A stretch of 64,000 nucleotides of DNA from Actinomycetes bacterium (GCA_023420415.1 JAEZWF010000015.1:93374-157373), one strand, 5' to 3'. Positions 15,452-24,840 are shown, counted from the stretch's first letter. Notes: generated by a model from the letters alone, not told the origin. Numbers and translations are program-made.

Positions 15452-15997
15452 ATGGGTATGCCGGACGGGCGGGTTGCGCTCGCGACCGAGCGGTTGGTGC
15501 TGCGCCCGCAACGAGTCGAGGACGCGGTGGTGCTGCGCCAGCTGTGGACCGAACGTGACCCCAGGGTGCCGCCCCATCGCCGCCTCGACGCCGACGGCCA
15601 CCCGACGGTGGCCGACCTCGAGGAAGCGATCCGCACCGACCCAGCACCGACGACGACAGGCTTGCTGGCGGTCGAGCGAAAAGTCGACGGTGACGTCATC
15701 GGCTACTGCGGGCTCGTCGACAGCGGCCGCGGGACGGCCGGCGAGCCAGAGCTGGCCTTCGAGCTGCTGCGCAGCTCATGGGGCCGCGGTTACGCCACCG
15801 AGGCTGCCGAGGCGGTCATCTCCTGGGCCCGCTCGTCGGGTCACCAGCGACTGTGGGCCACCGTGTGGGACTGGAACACCGCCTCCCGGCGGGTGCTGGC
15901 CAAGCTCGGCTTCACCGAGACCGAACGAACCGAGACCCAACGAACCGAGGCCAGCCCGGACCACGGCACCACCCTCTGGACCACCCGGCAACTGTGA
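15452..15997 (+). CDS. GNAT acetyltransferase, RimJ/RimL type
   Basis: 181 aa. The strand-1 motif ATERLVLRPQRVEDA and the acetyl-CoA binding loop SSWGRGYATEAAEA are clear. The usual C-terminal segment (VWDWNTASRRVLAKLGF) is intact. The last 25 residues contain a short repeat, TERTETQRTE, encoded by a near-exact 12-base duplication. The acceptor is unknown; relatives acetylate ribosomal-protein N-termini or small molecules. It is convergent with the ABC exporter genes, 12 bases away. Confidence 0.85.
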   Translation: MGMPDGRVALATERLVLRPQRVEDAVVLRQLWTERDPRVPPHRRLDADGHPTVADLEEAIRTDPAPTTTGLLAVERKVDGDVIGYCGLVDSGRGTAGEPELAFELLRSSWGRGYATEAAEAVISWARSSGHQRLWATVWDWNTASRRVLAKLGFTETERTETQRTEASPDHGTTLWTTRQL

Positions 15998-16009
15998 GGT
16001 GTCGCCGGG

Positions 16010-17794
16010 TCAGCCGCGTTGCTGCGCGGCCCAGCTCGCGTGCAGCCCGGCATACACGCTGCCCTCCTGGCGCACGAGTTCGCGGTGCGGTCCGCGCTGG
16101 ACGATGCGTCCACGGTCGACCACGACCACCTCGTCGGCGGCCTCGGCCGTGGAGAGGCGGTGCGCGATGGCGATCGAGGTGCGGCCGCGCGTGAGCCCCT
16201 CGAGTGCGCGCTGGAGCCGGACCTCGGTCGAGGGGTCGACGGCCGAGGTGGCCTCGTCGAGGACGAGCAGGTCGGGGTCGGCGAGGTAGGCGCGGGCGAG
16301 GGCGACGAGCTGCCGTTCCCCGGCCGACAGCGACTCACCCCGCTGGCCGACCTCGGTGCGCAACCCCTGCGGCAGCCCCTCGAGCCACTGGTCGAGGCCG
16401 AGCTCGGTCAGGGCCAGCTCGACGTCCTCGTCGGTGGCGTCGGGCCGACCGAACCGGATGTTCTCGAGCAGGGTCGCGTCGAAGAGGAACCCCTCCTGCG
16501 GGACCAGCACCACCCGCTCGCGCAGTGAGGAGAAGCGCACGTCGCGCAGGTCGGTGCCGTCGATGAGCACCCTGCCGTCGCTCGGGTCCATGAGCCGGGT
16601 GAGCAGCTTGGCGAGGGTGGACTTGCCCGAACCCGTCTCCCCCACGATCGCGATGCGGGACCGCGGCTCGATCGTCAGGTCGACGTCGTGGAGCACGGGC
16701 TCTCCACCGGGGTAAGCAAACCCGACGTCCTCGAACGTCACGCTGATCGGGCCGCGCGGCAACGTCACCCCGTCATCCGCAGGGTCGGCGACGTCGGCGG
16801 GGGTGTCGACGATGCCGATGACCCGCCGCCACCCGGCGACGGCGTTCTGCAGCTCGTTGAGGATCTCCGTCGCCTGCTGCACCGGCTGGGTGAACAGGTT
16901 GACGAGGAACAGGAACGCCAGCAGCTCACCGAGGGTCATGTGACCGCCGGCCGCCTGGATCGTGCCGACGACCAGGACCACCGCCAGGGTCAGCCCGGCC
17001 ACCAGCTGGCCGGACGAGAAGGCCACGACCGAGCGCACCTGGGCCCGGATGGCCGCCTGCCGGTGCGCGTCGATGGCCTCGTCGATCCGTTCCGCGGTTC
17101 GGCTCTCCACGCCGTAGGCCCGGATGGTCGCCGCGCCCACGACCGACTCCGACACCGCGGCCAGGAGGTCACCGACACGCTCGCGCACCGCGGTGTAGGC
17201 CCGTCCCACGATCCGCTGGAACCGGCGGATCACCAGCAGCAGCGGCACGAAGCACAGCCACACCACGGCCGTCAGCAACGGGCTGTAGAACGCCATGAGC
17301 GCGGTCGCGACCACGATCTGGCCAAGCGACAGGATCAGGATGATGCCGCCGAACTGGACGAACATGCTGATCGTGTCGACGTCGGACGTCACGCGGCTCA
17401 CCATCGACCCGCGACGCTCGGTGTTCTGCGTCAGCATCGACAGGTCGTGGATGTGCCGGAAAGCCTTGAGCCGCAACGTCGCCAGGCCCGCCTCGGACGC
17501 TCGGAACAGCCGCACGTTGACGGCATACGCGGTCGTCGCGGTGACGACGACGGCGACCAGCGCCAGCAGGACGTAGCGCAGGACCAGCCCCGGGTCGGGA
17601 CCGCCCGCGCCGAGCAGCCCGTGGTCGGTGGTCTGCTGCACGACGAAGGGCACGACGATGCGTCCGACCGTCGTGACGGCTGCCAGCGCCAGGGTCACCC
17701 AGATGCCGCGGCGCAGCTCGGGCGAGAGCGAAAGACCGCGCTTGAGGGTGTCGATGGTGCCGAGCGAAGAGGTCTTCTCGATGGTGGCGCTCAT
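16010..17794 (-). CDS. ABC exporter half-transporter with canonical catalytic site
   Basis: 594 aa: a six-helix exporter domain (about residues 30-320) followed by a nucleotide-binding domain. Walker A is GETGSGKST, Walker B ends LLVLDEATS with the catalytic Glu, and the switch His is in IAIAHRLST. The ABC signature is LSAGERQ rather than LSGGQ. The ATG at 17794 overlaps the stop of its partner (ATGA). The pair probably exports lipids, peptides or drugs; the substrate is not readable from sequence. Confidence 0.9.
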   Translation of the reverse strand: MSATIEKTSSLGTIDTLKRGLSLSPELRRGIWVTLALAAVTTVGRIVVPFVVQQTTDHGLLGAGGPDPGLVLRYVLLALVAVVVTATTAYAVNVRLFRASEAGLATLRLKAFRHIHDLSMLTQNTERRGSMVSRVTSDVDTISMFVQFGGIILILSLGQIVVATALMAFYSPLLTAVVWLCFVPLLLVIRRFQRIVGRAYTAVRERVGDLLAAVSESVVGAATIRAYGVESRTAERIDEAIDAHRQAAIRAQVRSVVAFSSGQLVAGLTLAVVLVVGTIQAAGGHMTLGELLAFLFLVNLFTQPVQQATEILNELQNAVAGWRRVIGIVDTPADVADPADDGVTLPRGPISVTFEDVGFAYPGGEPVLHDVDLTIEPRSRIAIVGETGSGKSTLAKLLTRLMDPSDGRVLIDGTDLRDVRFSSLRERVVLVPQEGFLFDATLLENIRFGRPDATDEDVELALTELGLDQWLEGLPQGLRTEVGQRGESLSAGERQLVALARAYLADPDLLVLDEATSAVDPSTEVRLQRALEGLTRGRTSIAIAHRLSTAEAADEVVVVDRGRIVQRGPHRELVRQEGSVYAGLHASWAAQQRG

Positions 17795-19620
17795 ACGGTG
17801 ACGCCCTCCTCGTCGGCCTCGACGGCGGCGCGTTCCGCGGCCTCGCGGGCGTATGCCGTGACGAGCCGGGCGTAGCCCTCGCAGCGCGCGAGCAGCTCGT
17901 CGTGGCTGCCGTGGTCGAGCACCCGACCGCCCTCGACGTAGACGATCTCGTCGGCGAGGGTGATGGTCGACATGCGGTAGGCGACGACGAGGACGGTCGT
18001 GCCCGAGCTCGTCTCGCGCAACCCGGCCAGGATCGCCTGCTCCACGGCGGGGTCGACCGCGCTGGTGGCATCGTCGAGGACCAGCAGACGTGGCGTGCGG
18101 ATGATGGCTCGTGCCAACGCTATTCGTTGCCTTTGGCCACCCGACAGGGAAGCCCCGCGCTCCCCCACGTGCGTGTCCAGCCCGGCGCCGAGCTCGCTCA
18201 CGAAGCCGGTGGCCTGTGCGGTCGCCAACGCGCCCCACACGTCGTCGTCGGAGAAGTCGCCGCCGAGGGTGATGTTGCCGCGCACCGAGTCGTCGAACAT
18301 GAAGGTCTGCTGGGGCACCAGAGCCGCGACGTCGGGTATGCCGCCGCGCCGCACCTCGCGCAGGTCGATGTCGTCGACCCGGACCACGCCGTCGTCGGGG
18401 TCGACGAGGCGCAGCGACAGGTTGGTGAGGGTGGTCTTGCCGGACCCGGTCGGACCCACGAGGGCGACGGTGGACCCTGCAGGCAGGTCGATGTCGACGT
18501 CGTGGATCGCTTGGAACCGCGACTCACGTCCGTCCTCGTCGACGACGTCGTAGGAGTAGTCGACGGCCTCCAACGCTCCGTGGGCCGCACCCTCGCCCGG
18601 GAGCGAGGTGCCGCCGAACTCCAGGGCACCGCGCGCCTTGAGCACGGCGTCGACGCGGTCCCACCCGACGACGGTGCGGGGCAGCTCGCCGAGCACCCAA
18701 CCGAGGGCGCGCACCGGAAAGGCCAGCACGGAGATGAGGTAGGCGATCTGCACGACGCTCGCCGGTTCCAGCGCACCCACGGACACCTGGTAGGCGCCCA
18801 CGGCGAGCACGGCCAGGGTGCCCAGGGTCGGGATCGCCTCGATGACCGGGTCGAAGGTGCCGCGCGTGCGCCCGACCTCGACGTTGGCTGCCTGGAGCCG
18901 CCGCGTGACCTCCTCGAAGCGTTGCGCCTCCTGCTCCTCGCGTCCCATCGCCTTGACCACCAGAGCCGCCTCGAACGACTCGTGCGCCACCTCGCTCACC
19001 TCGGCGCGCAGCTGCTGCGCGCGGGCGATGCGGGGTGACATGGCCCGCTGGAACACCAGGTTGGCGAGGAACAGCAACGGGAAGACGGTGAGGCCGATCG
19101 CGGCCATGAGCGGGTCGACCAGCACCATCTGCACGATGCCGGCGATCAGCATCACGATGACCCCGATCGCCATCGGCAGCGGCGCGAACACGTTCCACGT
19201 CGCCTCGACGTCGGCGTTGGCGTTGGACAACAGCTGCCCGGAGGGGTGCCGGTGGTGCCAGGACAGGGGCAGCCGGAGGTACTGCCGGGTGACCTCGCGC
19301 CGGTAGTGCGCCGCGACGTTGAACATGGTGTAGCCCGCAGCGACCCGGCGGATGACCACACCGACCACGTTGAGCAGCACCACGCCGGCGATCCAGCCGA
19401 AGATCGTCCAGAGCTGCGCCGCCGTCGCGTGCCCGGCCTCCACCGCGGGCTGCACCTGCTCGCGGGTCACCTTGCCGATGGCCCACGCGGTGAGGACGGT
19501 CATCACGCCGTAGACGGTCGAGCCCGCGACGGCGAACGCGAACCAGCGGGGCTGGCGCCGGATGCCCACCCCCACGATCCGCAACGCACGACGCAACGAC
19601 GGCGCGGCGTCGACGGACAC
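17791..19620 (-). CDS. ABC exporter half-transporter with degenerate catalytic residues
   Basis: 609 aa: a six-helix membrane domain and an ATP-binding domain. Walker A (GPTGSGKTT) and the signature LSGGQRQ are canonical. The catalytic Glu after Walker B is replaced by Asp (LLVLDDATS), and the switch-loop His is replaced by Tyr (VVAYRMST). Such changes mark the non-hydrolytic site of heterodimeric exporters (TM287/288, BmrCD, TAP). Start GTG at 19620 with GGAGG 6 bases upstream. It is first of the two-gene operon. Confidence 0.9.
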   Translation of the reverse strand: MSVDAAPSLRRALRIVGVGIRRQPRWFAFAVAGSTVYGVMTVLTAWAIGKVTREQVQPAVEAGHATAAQLWTIFGWIAGVVLLNVVGVVIRRVAAGYTMFNVAAHYRREVTRQYLRLPLSWHHRHPSGQLLSNANADVEATWNVFAPLPMAIGVIVMLIAGIVQMVLVDPLMAAIGLTVFPLLFLANLVFQRAMSPRIARAQQLRAEVSEVAHESFEAALVVKAMGREEQEAQRFEEVTRRLQAANVEVGRTRGTFDPVIEAIPTLGTLAVLAVGAYQVSVGALEPASVVQIAYLISVLAFPVRALGWVLGELPRTVVGWDRVDAVLKARGALEFGGTSLPGEGAAHGALEAVDYSYDVVDEDGRESRFQAIHDVDIDLPAGSTVALVGPTGSGKTTLTNLSLRLVDPDDGVVRVDDIDLREVRRGGIPDVAALVPQQTFMFDDSVRGNITLGGDFSDDDVWGALATAQATGFVSELGAGLDTHVGERGASLSGGQRQRIALARAIIRTPRLLVLDDATSAVDPAVEQAILAGLRETSSGTTVLVVAYRMSTITLADEIVYVEGGRVLDHGSHDELLARCEGYARLVTAYAREAAERAAVEADEEGVTV

Positions 19621-19717
19621 AGGTGACCTCCGGGAGCTGGTGGGTGCGATGCGGGCGTGCTGTCACGGGCGGGCGACGGACAAGCCTCTCACGAGGCCAA
19701 CCGGCATCATGGTCGGC

Positions 19718-20374
19718 ATGTTCCCACTCGGCACCGACATGGCCCGCACCGAGCGTCAGGCCCTCGCCGCCACCCTCGTCGAGGTCGGCCCGGACGCACC
19801 CACCCTGTGCGACCCGTGGGACACCGCGGACCTGGCCGCCCACCTCGTCATCCGTGACCGGCGGCCCGATCTCGCCGCCGGCATCGTGGTGCCACCCCTG
19901 GCTGGCCGACTCGAGGACGCCATGCGTGGGTATGCCGCGCGCCCGTGGGCCGAGCTCGTGGAGGACGTCCGCACGGGTCCGCCCGTGTGGTCACCGACGC
20001 GGCTGGCCCCCGTCGACGAGGCGGTCAACCTCGTCGAGTTCGTGGTCCACCACGAGGACGTGCTGCGTGGCGACGGCACGCCTGGTCCCCGCCGGGTCCT
20101 CAGCCCCGAGGTGCGTGACGCCCTGTGGACCCACCTCGCCCGCCTCGGGCGCGTCTACTTCCGCCGCGCACCCGTCGGGGTGGTCCTCGCAACCCCCGGC
20201 GGCCAGCGGGCGACGGTGAAGGGCACCACCGAGCTCGGCACCGTCGTCCTGGAGGGCGAACCCGAAGAGCTGCTCCTCGCGGCATACGGGCGTCGTCGGG
20301 TCGCACAGATCGAGGAGACGGGCGGCGCGGAGGCGGTCGAGGCCCTGTGGGCCGCGCCAATCGGCTTGGCCTGA
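19718..20374 (+). CDS. TIGR03085-type maleylpyruvate-isomerase-fold protein
   Basis: 218 aa from this start. The core LVEVGPDAPTLCDPWDTADLAAHLVIRDRRPD is typical of the actinobacterial TIGR03085 family in the mycothiol-dependent (DinB-like) superfamily. VEFVVHHEDVLRG carries the metal-ligand histidines. The function is unknown; a role with mycothiol is inferred from the superfamily only. Three ATG codons compete: 19709, 19718 and 19739. The last gives MARTERQAL, close to family N-termini, while 19718 has a -10-like CATCAT 7 bases upstream. It converges on hisF, 8 bases away. Confidence 0.8.
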   Translation: MFPLGTDMARTERQALAATLVEVGPDAPTLCDPWDTADLAAHLVIRDRRPDLAAGIVVPPLAGRLEDAMRGYAARPWAELVEDVRTGPPVWSPTRLAPVDEAVNLVEFVVHHEDVLRGDGTPGPRRVLSPEVRDALWTHLARLGRVYFRRAPVGVVLATPGGQRATVKGTTELGTVVLEGEPEELLLAAYGRRRVAQIEETGGAEAVEALWAAPIGLA

Positions 20375-20382
20375 CAGGGATC

Positions 20383-21156
20383 TCAGCGCACGGGTATGCC
20401 GTCGCGAGCCAGCTGCTCCTTCACGTCGCCGACGGTGAGGTCGCCGAAGTGGAAGACGCTGGCGGCGAGGACCGCGTCCGCCCCGGCCTGCACGGCCGGG
20501 GCGAAGTCGTCGACCTTGCCGGCACCGCCGCTCGCGACGAGCGGGATGTGCAGCTCGGGCCGGACCAGCCGGATCAGGTCGAGGTCGTAGCCGTCCTTGG
20601 TGCCGTCCGCATCCATCGAGTTGAGCAGGATCTCCCCCGCACCCAGCCGCTCGGCGCGCACGCACCACTCGACGGCGTCGATGCCGGTGCCCTGGCGGCC
20701 CCCGTGGGTGGTGACCTCGAACCCACTCGGTGTCTCGGCGCCGCCGGGGCGGGTGCGGCGCACGTCGGCGGACAGCACGAGCACCTGGGTGCCGAACCGT
20801 TCGGCGATCTCGGTGATGAGCTCGGGCCGGGCGATGGCGGCGGTGTTGACGCCGACCTTGTCAGCTCCCGCGCGCAGCAGCCGGTCGACGTCACCGGGGG
20901 TGCGCACGCCCCCGCCGACGGTGAGCGGGATGAACACCTGTTCAGCCGTGCGGGTCACCACGTCGTAGGTCGTCTCGCGGTTGCCGCTGCTGGCCGTGAC
21001 GTCGAGGAAGGTCAGCTCGTCCGCGCCCTGCTGCCCGTACGCCAGGGCCAGCTCGACCGGGTCGCCGGCGTCACGCAGGTTCTCGAAGTTGACGCCTTTG
21101 ACCACCCGGCCGGCATCGACGTCGAGGCAGGGAATGACCCGGGTCGCCACGCTCAC
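20383..21156 (-). CDS. hisF: Imidazole glycerol phosphate synthase subunit HisF
   Basis: 257 aa TIM barrel cyclase that uses ammonia from HisH. The catalytic Asp residues are in PCLDVDAGRVVKG (near residue 11) and VLSADVRR (near residue 130). The phosphate loops GGGVR and ASGGAG are intact. HisH and HisA are not in the window. The start is GTG with TAGCCT ending 6 bases upstream and no Shine-Dalgarno, so the mRNA is probably leaderless. It is divergent from the kinase-like gene. Confidence 0.97.
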   Translation of the reverse strand: MSVATRVIPCLDVDAGRVVKGVNFENLRDAGDPVELALAYGQQGADELTFLDVTASSGNRETTYDVVTRTAEQVFIPLTVGGGVRTPGDVDRLLRAGADKVGVNTAAIARPELITEIAERFGTQVLVLSADVRRTRPGGAETPSGFEVTTHGGRQGTGIDAVEWCVRAERLGAGEILLNSMDADGTKDGYDLDLIRLVRPELHIPLVASGGAGKVDDFAPAVQAGADAVLAASVFHFGDLTVGDVKEQLARDGIPVR

Positions 21157-21223
21157 CCGCCAAGGCTACCCAGCGCCCGTGCAGGCGATGGCTGCGGTGT
21201 CTCACCCCGCCTAGGGTGGCGGC

Positions 21224-21796
21224 ATGGCCGGCGACCGCACCCTCGAGCACGTGCGCCAGATCGTGGCACTCGTCGACTCGACCCCACCCCGATGCGGCAG
21301 CACCCACCTCGTCGCCATCGACGGACCGAGCGGTTCCGGCAAGACCACGCTGGCACGCCGGGTCGCTGACGAGCTCGCCGCACCGACCGTCCACATGGAC
21401 GACCTCTACCCCGGCTGGGACGGCCTGCGGGCCGGCACCCACCGTGCGAACGAGTGGGTGGTCCGTCCGCTGTGCGAGGGGCGGGCGGCGCGCTACCAGC
21501 GGTGGGACTGGGCGCGGGACCGGTATGCCGCCGAGTGGGTGCAGCTGCCGCCGACCGACGTCGTCGTGCTCGAGGGTTGCGGCTCCGGTGCCCTGCCGGG
21601 CGGGGCGGCCGCGTCGGCGCTCGTCTGGGTCGAGGCGCAGGAGGCGGTGCGTCGGGCGCGCGGGCTGGCGCGCGACCCGGGGTACGAGGCGTTCTGGGAG
21701 CAGTGGGCCGACCAGGAACGACGCCTCTACGACGCCGACCGCACGTGGGAGCGCGCCGACCTGGTCATCGACACGACGGACGACCGGTTGTCATGA
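21224..21796 (+). CDS. P-loop kinase, uridine-kinase-like
   Basis: 190 aa with Walker A GPSGSGKTT near residue 33 and the downstream HMDDLYPGWDG segment, as in uridine/(d)CK-type kinases. It lacks other family-specific motifs I could name, so the phosphate acceptor is unknown. TAGGGT ends 6 bases before the ATG, indicating a leaderless transcript. It overlaps the FUSC gene by 4 bases (ATGA). Confidence 0.75.
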   Translation: MAGDRTLEHVRQIVALVDSTPPRCGSTHLVAIDGPSGSGKTTLARRVADELAAPTVHMDDLYPGWDGLRAGTHRANEWVVRPLCEGRAARYQRWDWARDRYAAEWVQLPPTDVVVLEGCGSGALPGGAAASALVWVEAQEAVRRARGLARDPGYEAFWEQWADQERRLYDADRTWERADLVIDTTDDRLS

Positions 21797-22965
21797 GCGC
21801 CGACGACACACCCCGGACAGACCTGGCGCGGGCGAGCCTGGCGAGGGCTGCGAACCGCTCCAGGCGCGAGGCTCGCGCCCGCACCGAACGCATGCTGAGC
21901 CGACTCTTCTTCGTCGTCCAGTGCGGGGTCGGCGCAGCCCTCGCGTGGTGGGTGGCAGCCGACGTCCTCGACCACTACCGGCCGTTCTTCGCACCGGTGA
22001 CGGCGATCGTCTCGCTCGGGCTGTCCTACGGGCAACGGCTGCGGCGGGTCGCCGAGGTCATGATCGGGGTGGCCGTCGGCGTCTTCATCGGCGACGCCTT
22101 CGTCCACTTCTTCGGCTCCGGGCTGTGGCAGATCACGGTCGTGGTGGTGATCGCCATGAGCCTGGCCGCGCTGCTCGGCGCCGGTCCGCTCCTGACGACC
22201 CAGGCCGGCGTCCAGTCCGCCATCGTCACCACCCTCGTCGCCGACCCGGGGCAGGCCTTCACCCGCTGGTTCGACGCGGTGATCGGCGGGACCGTGGCCC
22301 TGGCGCTCACCCTCGTCGCGCCGGCGGCACCGATCCGCCGGCCGCGTCAGCAGGCTGCGCTGGTGATGCGTGAGATGAGCGAGATCCTCGCCGACACGGC
22401 GCGCGCGCTGCGCGACCACGACGACGAGCTCGCCACCGCCACGCTCACGCGCGCCCGCGACTCCGAGACCATGCTCGACGAGCTGCGGTCCGCATCCTCC
22501 GAAGGCGTGGCGGTGGTGCGTCTCTCCCCCTTCCGGCGTCGCCACCTGCCCTCCGTCCTGGCGATCGCGGACCTGCTCGAACCGCTCGACCGCGCCATCC
22601 GCAACCTGCGCGTCCTGGTCCGCCGGGCAGCGGTGGCGACGTGGCGTGACGAGCCGGTCCCACCGGCATACGTCTCCCTCATCCGCTCACTGTCGGCGAG
22701 CACTGACGACATCGCCCGCGAACTGGCGAGGCGGCATTCGGCCACTGGGGCACGGGCGGGGCTGTTCCAGGTCGGTGAGCTCAGCGCGGTCCTCGAGCCC
22801 GCCACCGGCCTGTCGGCCGAGGTGATCCGCGCGCAGATCCGCTCGATGGTCGTCGACCTGCTGATGCTGACGGGCATGACGGCCGACGAGGCGCGCGACC
22901 ACATCCCGGAGGCCATGACGTTCGACTGGCGACCACCGCCCGAGGGCGAGTCCGACCTCGACTGA
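21793..22965 (+). CDS. FUSC/aromatic acid exporter-family membrane protein
   Basis: 390 aa. After a basic N-terminus (about residues 1-35), hydrophobic helices run to about residue 180 and include FFAPVTAIVSLGLSYGQRLRRV, the family signature around the second helix. The C-terminal half is a long cytoplasmic helical domain containing several LRDHDDEL-like segments. It is likely an efflux protein; the substrate is unknown. It is translated from the kinase transcript through the ATGA overlap. Confidence 0.8.
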   Translation: MSADDTPRTDLARASLARAANRSRREARARTERMLSRLFFVVQCGVGAALAWWVAADVLDHYRPFFAPVTAIVSLGLSYGQRLRRVAEVMIGVAVGVFIGDAFVHFFGSGLWQITVVVVIAMSLAALLGAGPLLTTQAGVQSAIVTTLVADPGQAFTRWFDAVIGGTVALALTLVAPAAPIRRPRQQAALVMREMSEILADTARALRDHDDELATATLTRARDSETMLDELRSASSEGVAVVRLSPFRRRHLPSVLAIADLLEPLDRAIRNLRVLVRRAAVATWRDEPVPPAYVSLIRSLSASTDDIARELARRHSATGARAGLFQVGELSAVLEPATGLSAEVIRAQIRSMVVDLLMLTGMTADEARDHIPEAMTFDWRPPPEGESDLD

Positions 22966-22987
22966 GCGCACTGGGAGGATGGGCCCG

Positions 22988-24208
22988 ATGTCCACCCCCG
23001 CACCCACGTCGGTCTCCTCCCGCGCCAGCGCCAACCACCCGCCGACGTGGCTCGTGGCGGTGGGCCTCGTGGCCGTCGCGGTCAACCTGCGCACCGTCAT
23101 GGCCAGCGTGCCGCCGCTCGTCGACGCGATCGGTGTGGACCTGCGCCTGTCGAACGCTGCTCTCGGTGCGCTGACGACATTGCCGGTGCTGTGCATGGGG
23201 GTCTTTGCGCCCGTGGCGGGTCGGGTCGCTGCGCGCGTCGGACCGGCTGGAGCCGTCCAGGTCGCGATCGGGTGCGTCCTGCTGGGGCTGTTGTCGCGGT
23301 TCGGCGGTGGGCACGTGTGGCTGCTGTATGCCGGGACGTTCGTTGCCGGAGTCGGCATCGCCCTGGGCGGGACGTTGCTGCCCGGCCTGGTCAAGCAGCT
23401 CTTCCCACCGGGCCGGTCGGGCCTCGTGACCGGGATCTACATGCTGGCGATGATGACCGGCGCGGGGGCCTCGTCGGCGTTGTCCGTGCCCTTGGCGGAG
23501 GGTCTGGGCTCGTGGCAGGCGTCGCTGGGGTCGTGGTCCGTGTTGGCCCTGGTCGGGGTGGGGGGCTGGCTGCCGTTGTCGTTGCGGGAGAAGCGAATTC
23601 GGGCAGTGCAGGCCCCTGTGGTCGCCCCTGGGAGGCTGCCGTGGGGGTCGATCACCGCGTGGCTGATCGCGGGTTACCTCACGATCCAGTCGGTCGAGTT
23701 CTACTCCTCGCTGGCCTGGCTCGCGCCGACATATGCCGCGCGTGGTTGGGACCCGGAGCACGCGGGTTATCTGTTGAGTGTCTTCACCGCGTTGCAGCTG
23801 GTTTCCGGGCTGCTCGGTCCTGTGCTCGCCGACCACGTGCACGACCACCGGTTGCTGCTCATCGGGGCCTCGATGGTCGGGCTCGTCGGGCAGGCCGGGC
23901 TGTGGCTGGCTCCTGGAGCGGCACCGTGGGTGTGGGCGGGCGTGCTGGGATTCGGTCAGGGTGCGTCGTTCGCGCTCGGCATGGTGCTGATGGTCGACTA
24001 TGCCGGCACTCCGCAGGCGAGTGCTCGGCTCGCCGGCTTCGCCTTTCTGTTCAGCTACACGATCGCCTCCCTGGGACCGGCCGCGATGGGCGCCGTGCGT
24101 GACGCGACCGGTGGGTTCACGGCGGTGTGGATGACGTTGACACTGTTGATGATTGGTCAGGTGGCGTTCTCGACGCTGCTGCGGCCGAACCTGCCCGAGG
24201 TCCACTGA
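22988..24208 (+). CDS. MFS transporter, CynX/NimT type
   Basis: 406 aa with about 12 transmembrane segments. VNLRTVMASVPPLVDAIGVDL after the first helix is typical of the CynX/NimT (cyanate/nitroimidazole) branch. The first half ends with a basic loop (LREKRIRAVQ). A GGGAGG ribosome site ends 9 bases before this ATG; an earlier ATG at 22979 overlaps the ribosome site and is not used. The substrate is unknown. Confidence 0.85.
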   Translation: MSTPAPTSVSSRASANHPPTWLVAVGLVAVAVNLRTVMASVPPLVDAIGVDLRLSNAALGALTTLPVLCMGVFAPVAGRVAARVGPAGAVQVAIGCVLLGLLSRFGGGHVWLLYAGTFVAGVGIALGGTLLPGLVKQLFPPGRSGLVTGIYMLAMMTGAGASSALSVPLAEGLGSWQASLGSWSVLALVGVGGWLPLSLREKRIRAVQAPVVAPGRLPWGSITAWLIAGYLTIQSVEFYSSLAWLAPTYAARGWDPEHAGYLLSVFTALQLVSGLLGPVLADHVHDHRLLLIGASMVGLVGQAGLWLAPGAAPWVWAGVLGFGQGASFALGMVLMVDYAGTPQASARLAGFAFLFSYTIASLGPAAMGAVRDATGGFTAVWMTLTLLMIGQVAFSTLLRPNLPEVH

Positions 24209-24290
24209 CCGCCGCTGACGCATGCCGCACATGCGTCACCAACGGCGCAGAGGGCGTGTCCTCGCACCTCAGGCGGTGGGCGCTTCGCTG

Positions 24291-24623
24291 TCAGCGGGGA
24301 CCTGACGGGCCGTACGAGCGCGTGACGGTTGCAACCCGCACCTGGTAGTCGAGGTACCACGTGGACCTCCCGCGCTCTTGAGCGATGGCGTGTTCGGCGA
24401 CCAGCTTCCAGGCAGCCGCGGCGTCCTCGTCGACCCAGTACGACACCGTGAGGCCCACGTCGTCGCGAGCCGACTCCAGGCCGAGGTAGCCCGGCTGCTG
24501 CGATGCGAGCTGCTCCATGCGCTTCGACATGGCCGCATACCCGTGGTCGCCGTCGGTGCGAAGGGACGTGAAGATGACGGCCGTGTAGGGCGGCTCCGGC
24601 GTGGTTGCGAACACGGGTCCCAT
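24291..24623 (-). CDS. Antibiotic-biosynthesis-monooxygenase-like small protein
   Basis: 110 aa. The segment YTAVIFTSLRTDGDHGYAAM, followed by QQPGYLGLESARDD and TVSYWVDEDAAAAWK, matches the dimeric alpha+beta barrel (ABM) family. Such proteins act as monooxygenases, isomerases or heme-degrading enzymes, so the activity is undetermined. The start is ATG at 24623 by family alignment. It reads away from the DUF222-HNH gene; a 14-bp tandem repeat fills the space between them. Confidence 0.8.
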   Translation of the reverse strand: MGPVFATTPEPPYTAVIFTSLRTDGDHGYAAMSKRMEQLASQQPGYLGLESARDDVGLTVSYWVDEDAAAAWKLVAEHAIAQERGRSTWYLDYQVRVATVTRSYGPSGPR

Positions 24624-24664
24624 GGTTGCAGGCACCGGGCGCGGCGGCTCGAACAGCGACCCCG

Positions 24665-24748
24665 CTGTCAGACCCCGCCTGTCGCACCCCGGCTGTCGCA
24701 CCCCGACTGTCGCACCCCGACTGTCGCACCCCGCCTGTCGCACCCCCG
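24665..24748. repeat. 14-bp tandem repeat, six units
   Basis: Units begin at 24665 (one with mismatches), 24679, 24693, 24707, 24721 and 24735. The consensus is CTGTCGCACCCCGA, with the final base variable. The array lies between the divergent ABM-like and DUF222-HNH genes, 66 bases upstream of the SOS box. Copy number could vary between strains. Confidence 0.9.
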
Positions 24749-24806
24749 CTCCGACCCCGCCTGGGAAACCTTGGTGCAGGTCCAGGAAACGGGTTGTGGA
24801 CGAGTA

Positions 24807-24835
24807 TTGCCATTCGAACGCGTGTTCGATATAGT
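24807..24835 (+). promoter_or_regulatory. Promoter with LexA (SOS) box for the DUF222-HNH gene
   Basis: The -35 is TTGCCA (24807-24812) and the -10 is TATAGT (24830-24835), with a 17-base spacer. The spacer contains TCGAAC-GCGT-GTTCGA (24814-24829), which is exactly the actinobacterial LexA consensus TCGAAC-N4-GTTCGA. LexA bound there would block both elements. The -10 ends 5 bases before the ATG, so the transcript starts at or next to the start codon. Confidence 0.85.
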
Positions 24836-24840
24836 GAGGC

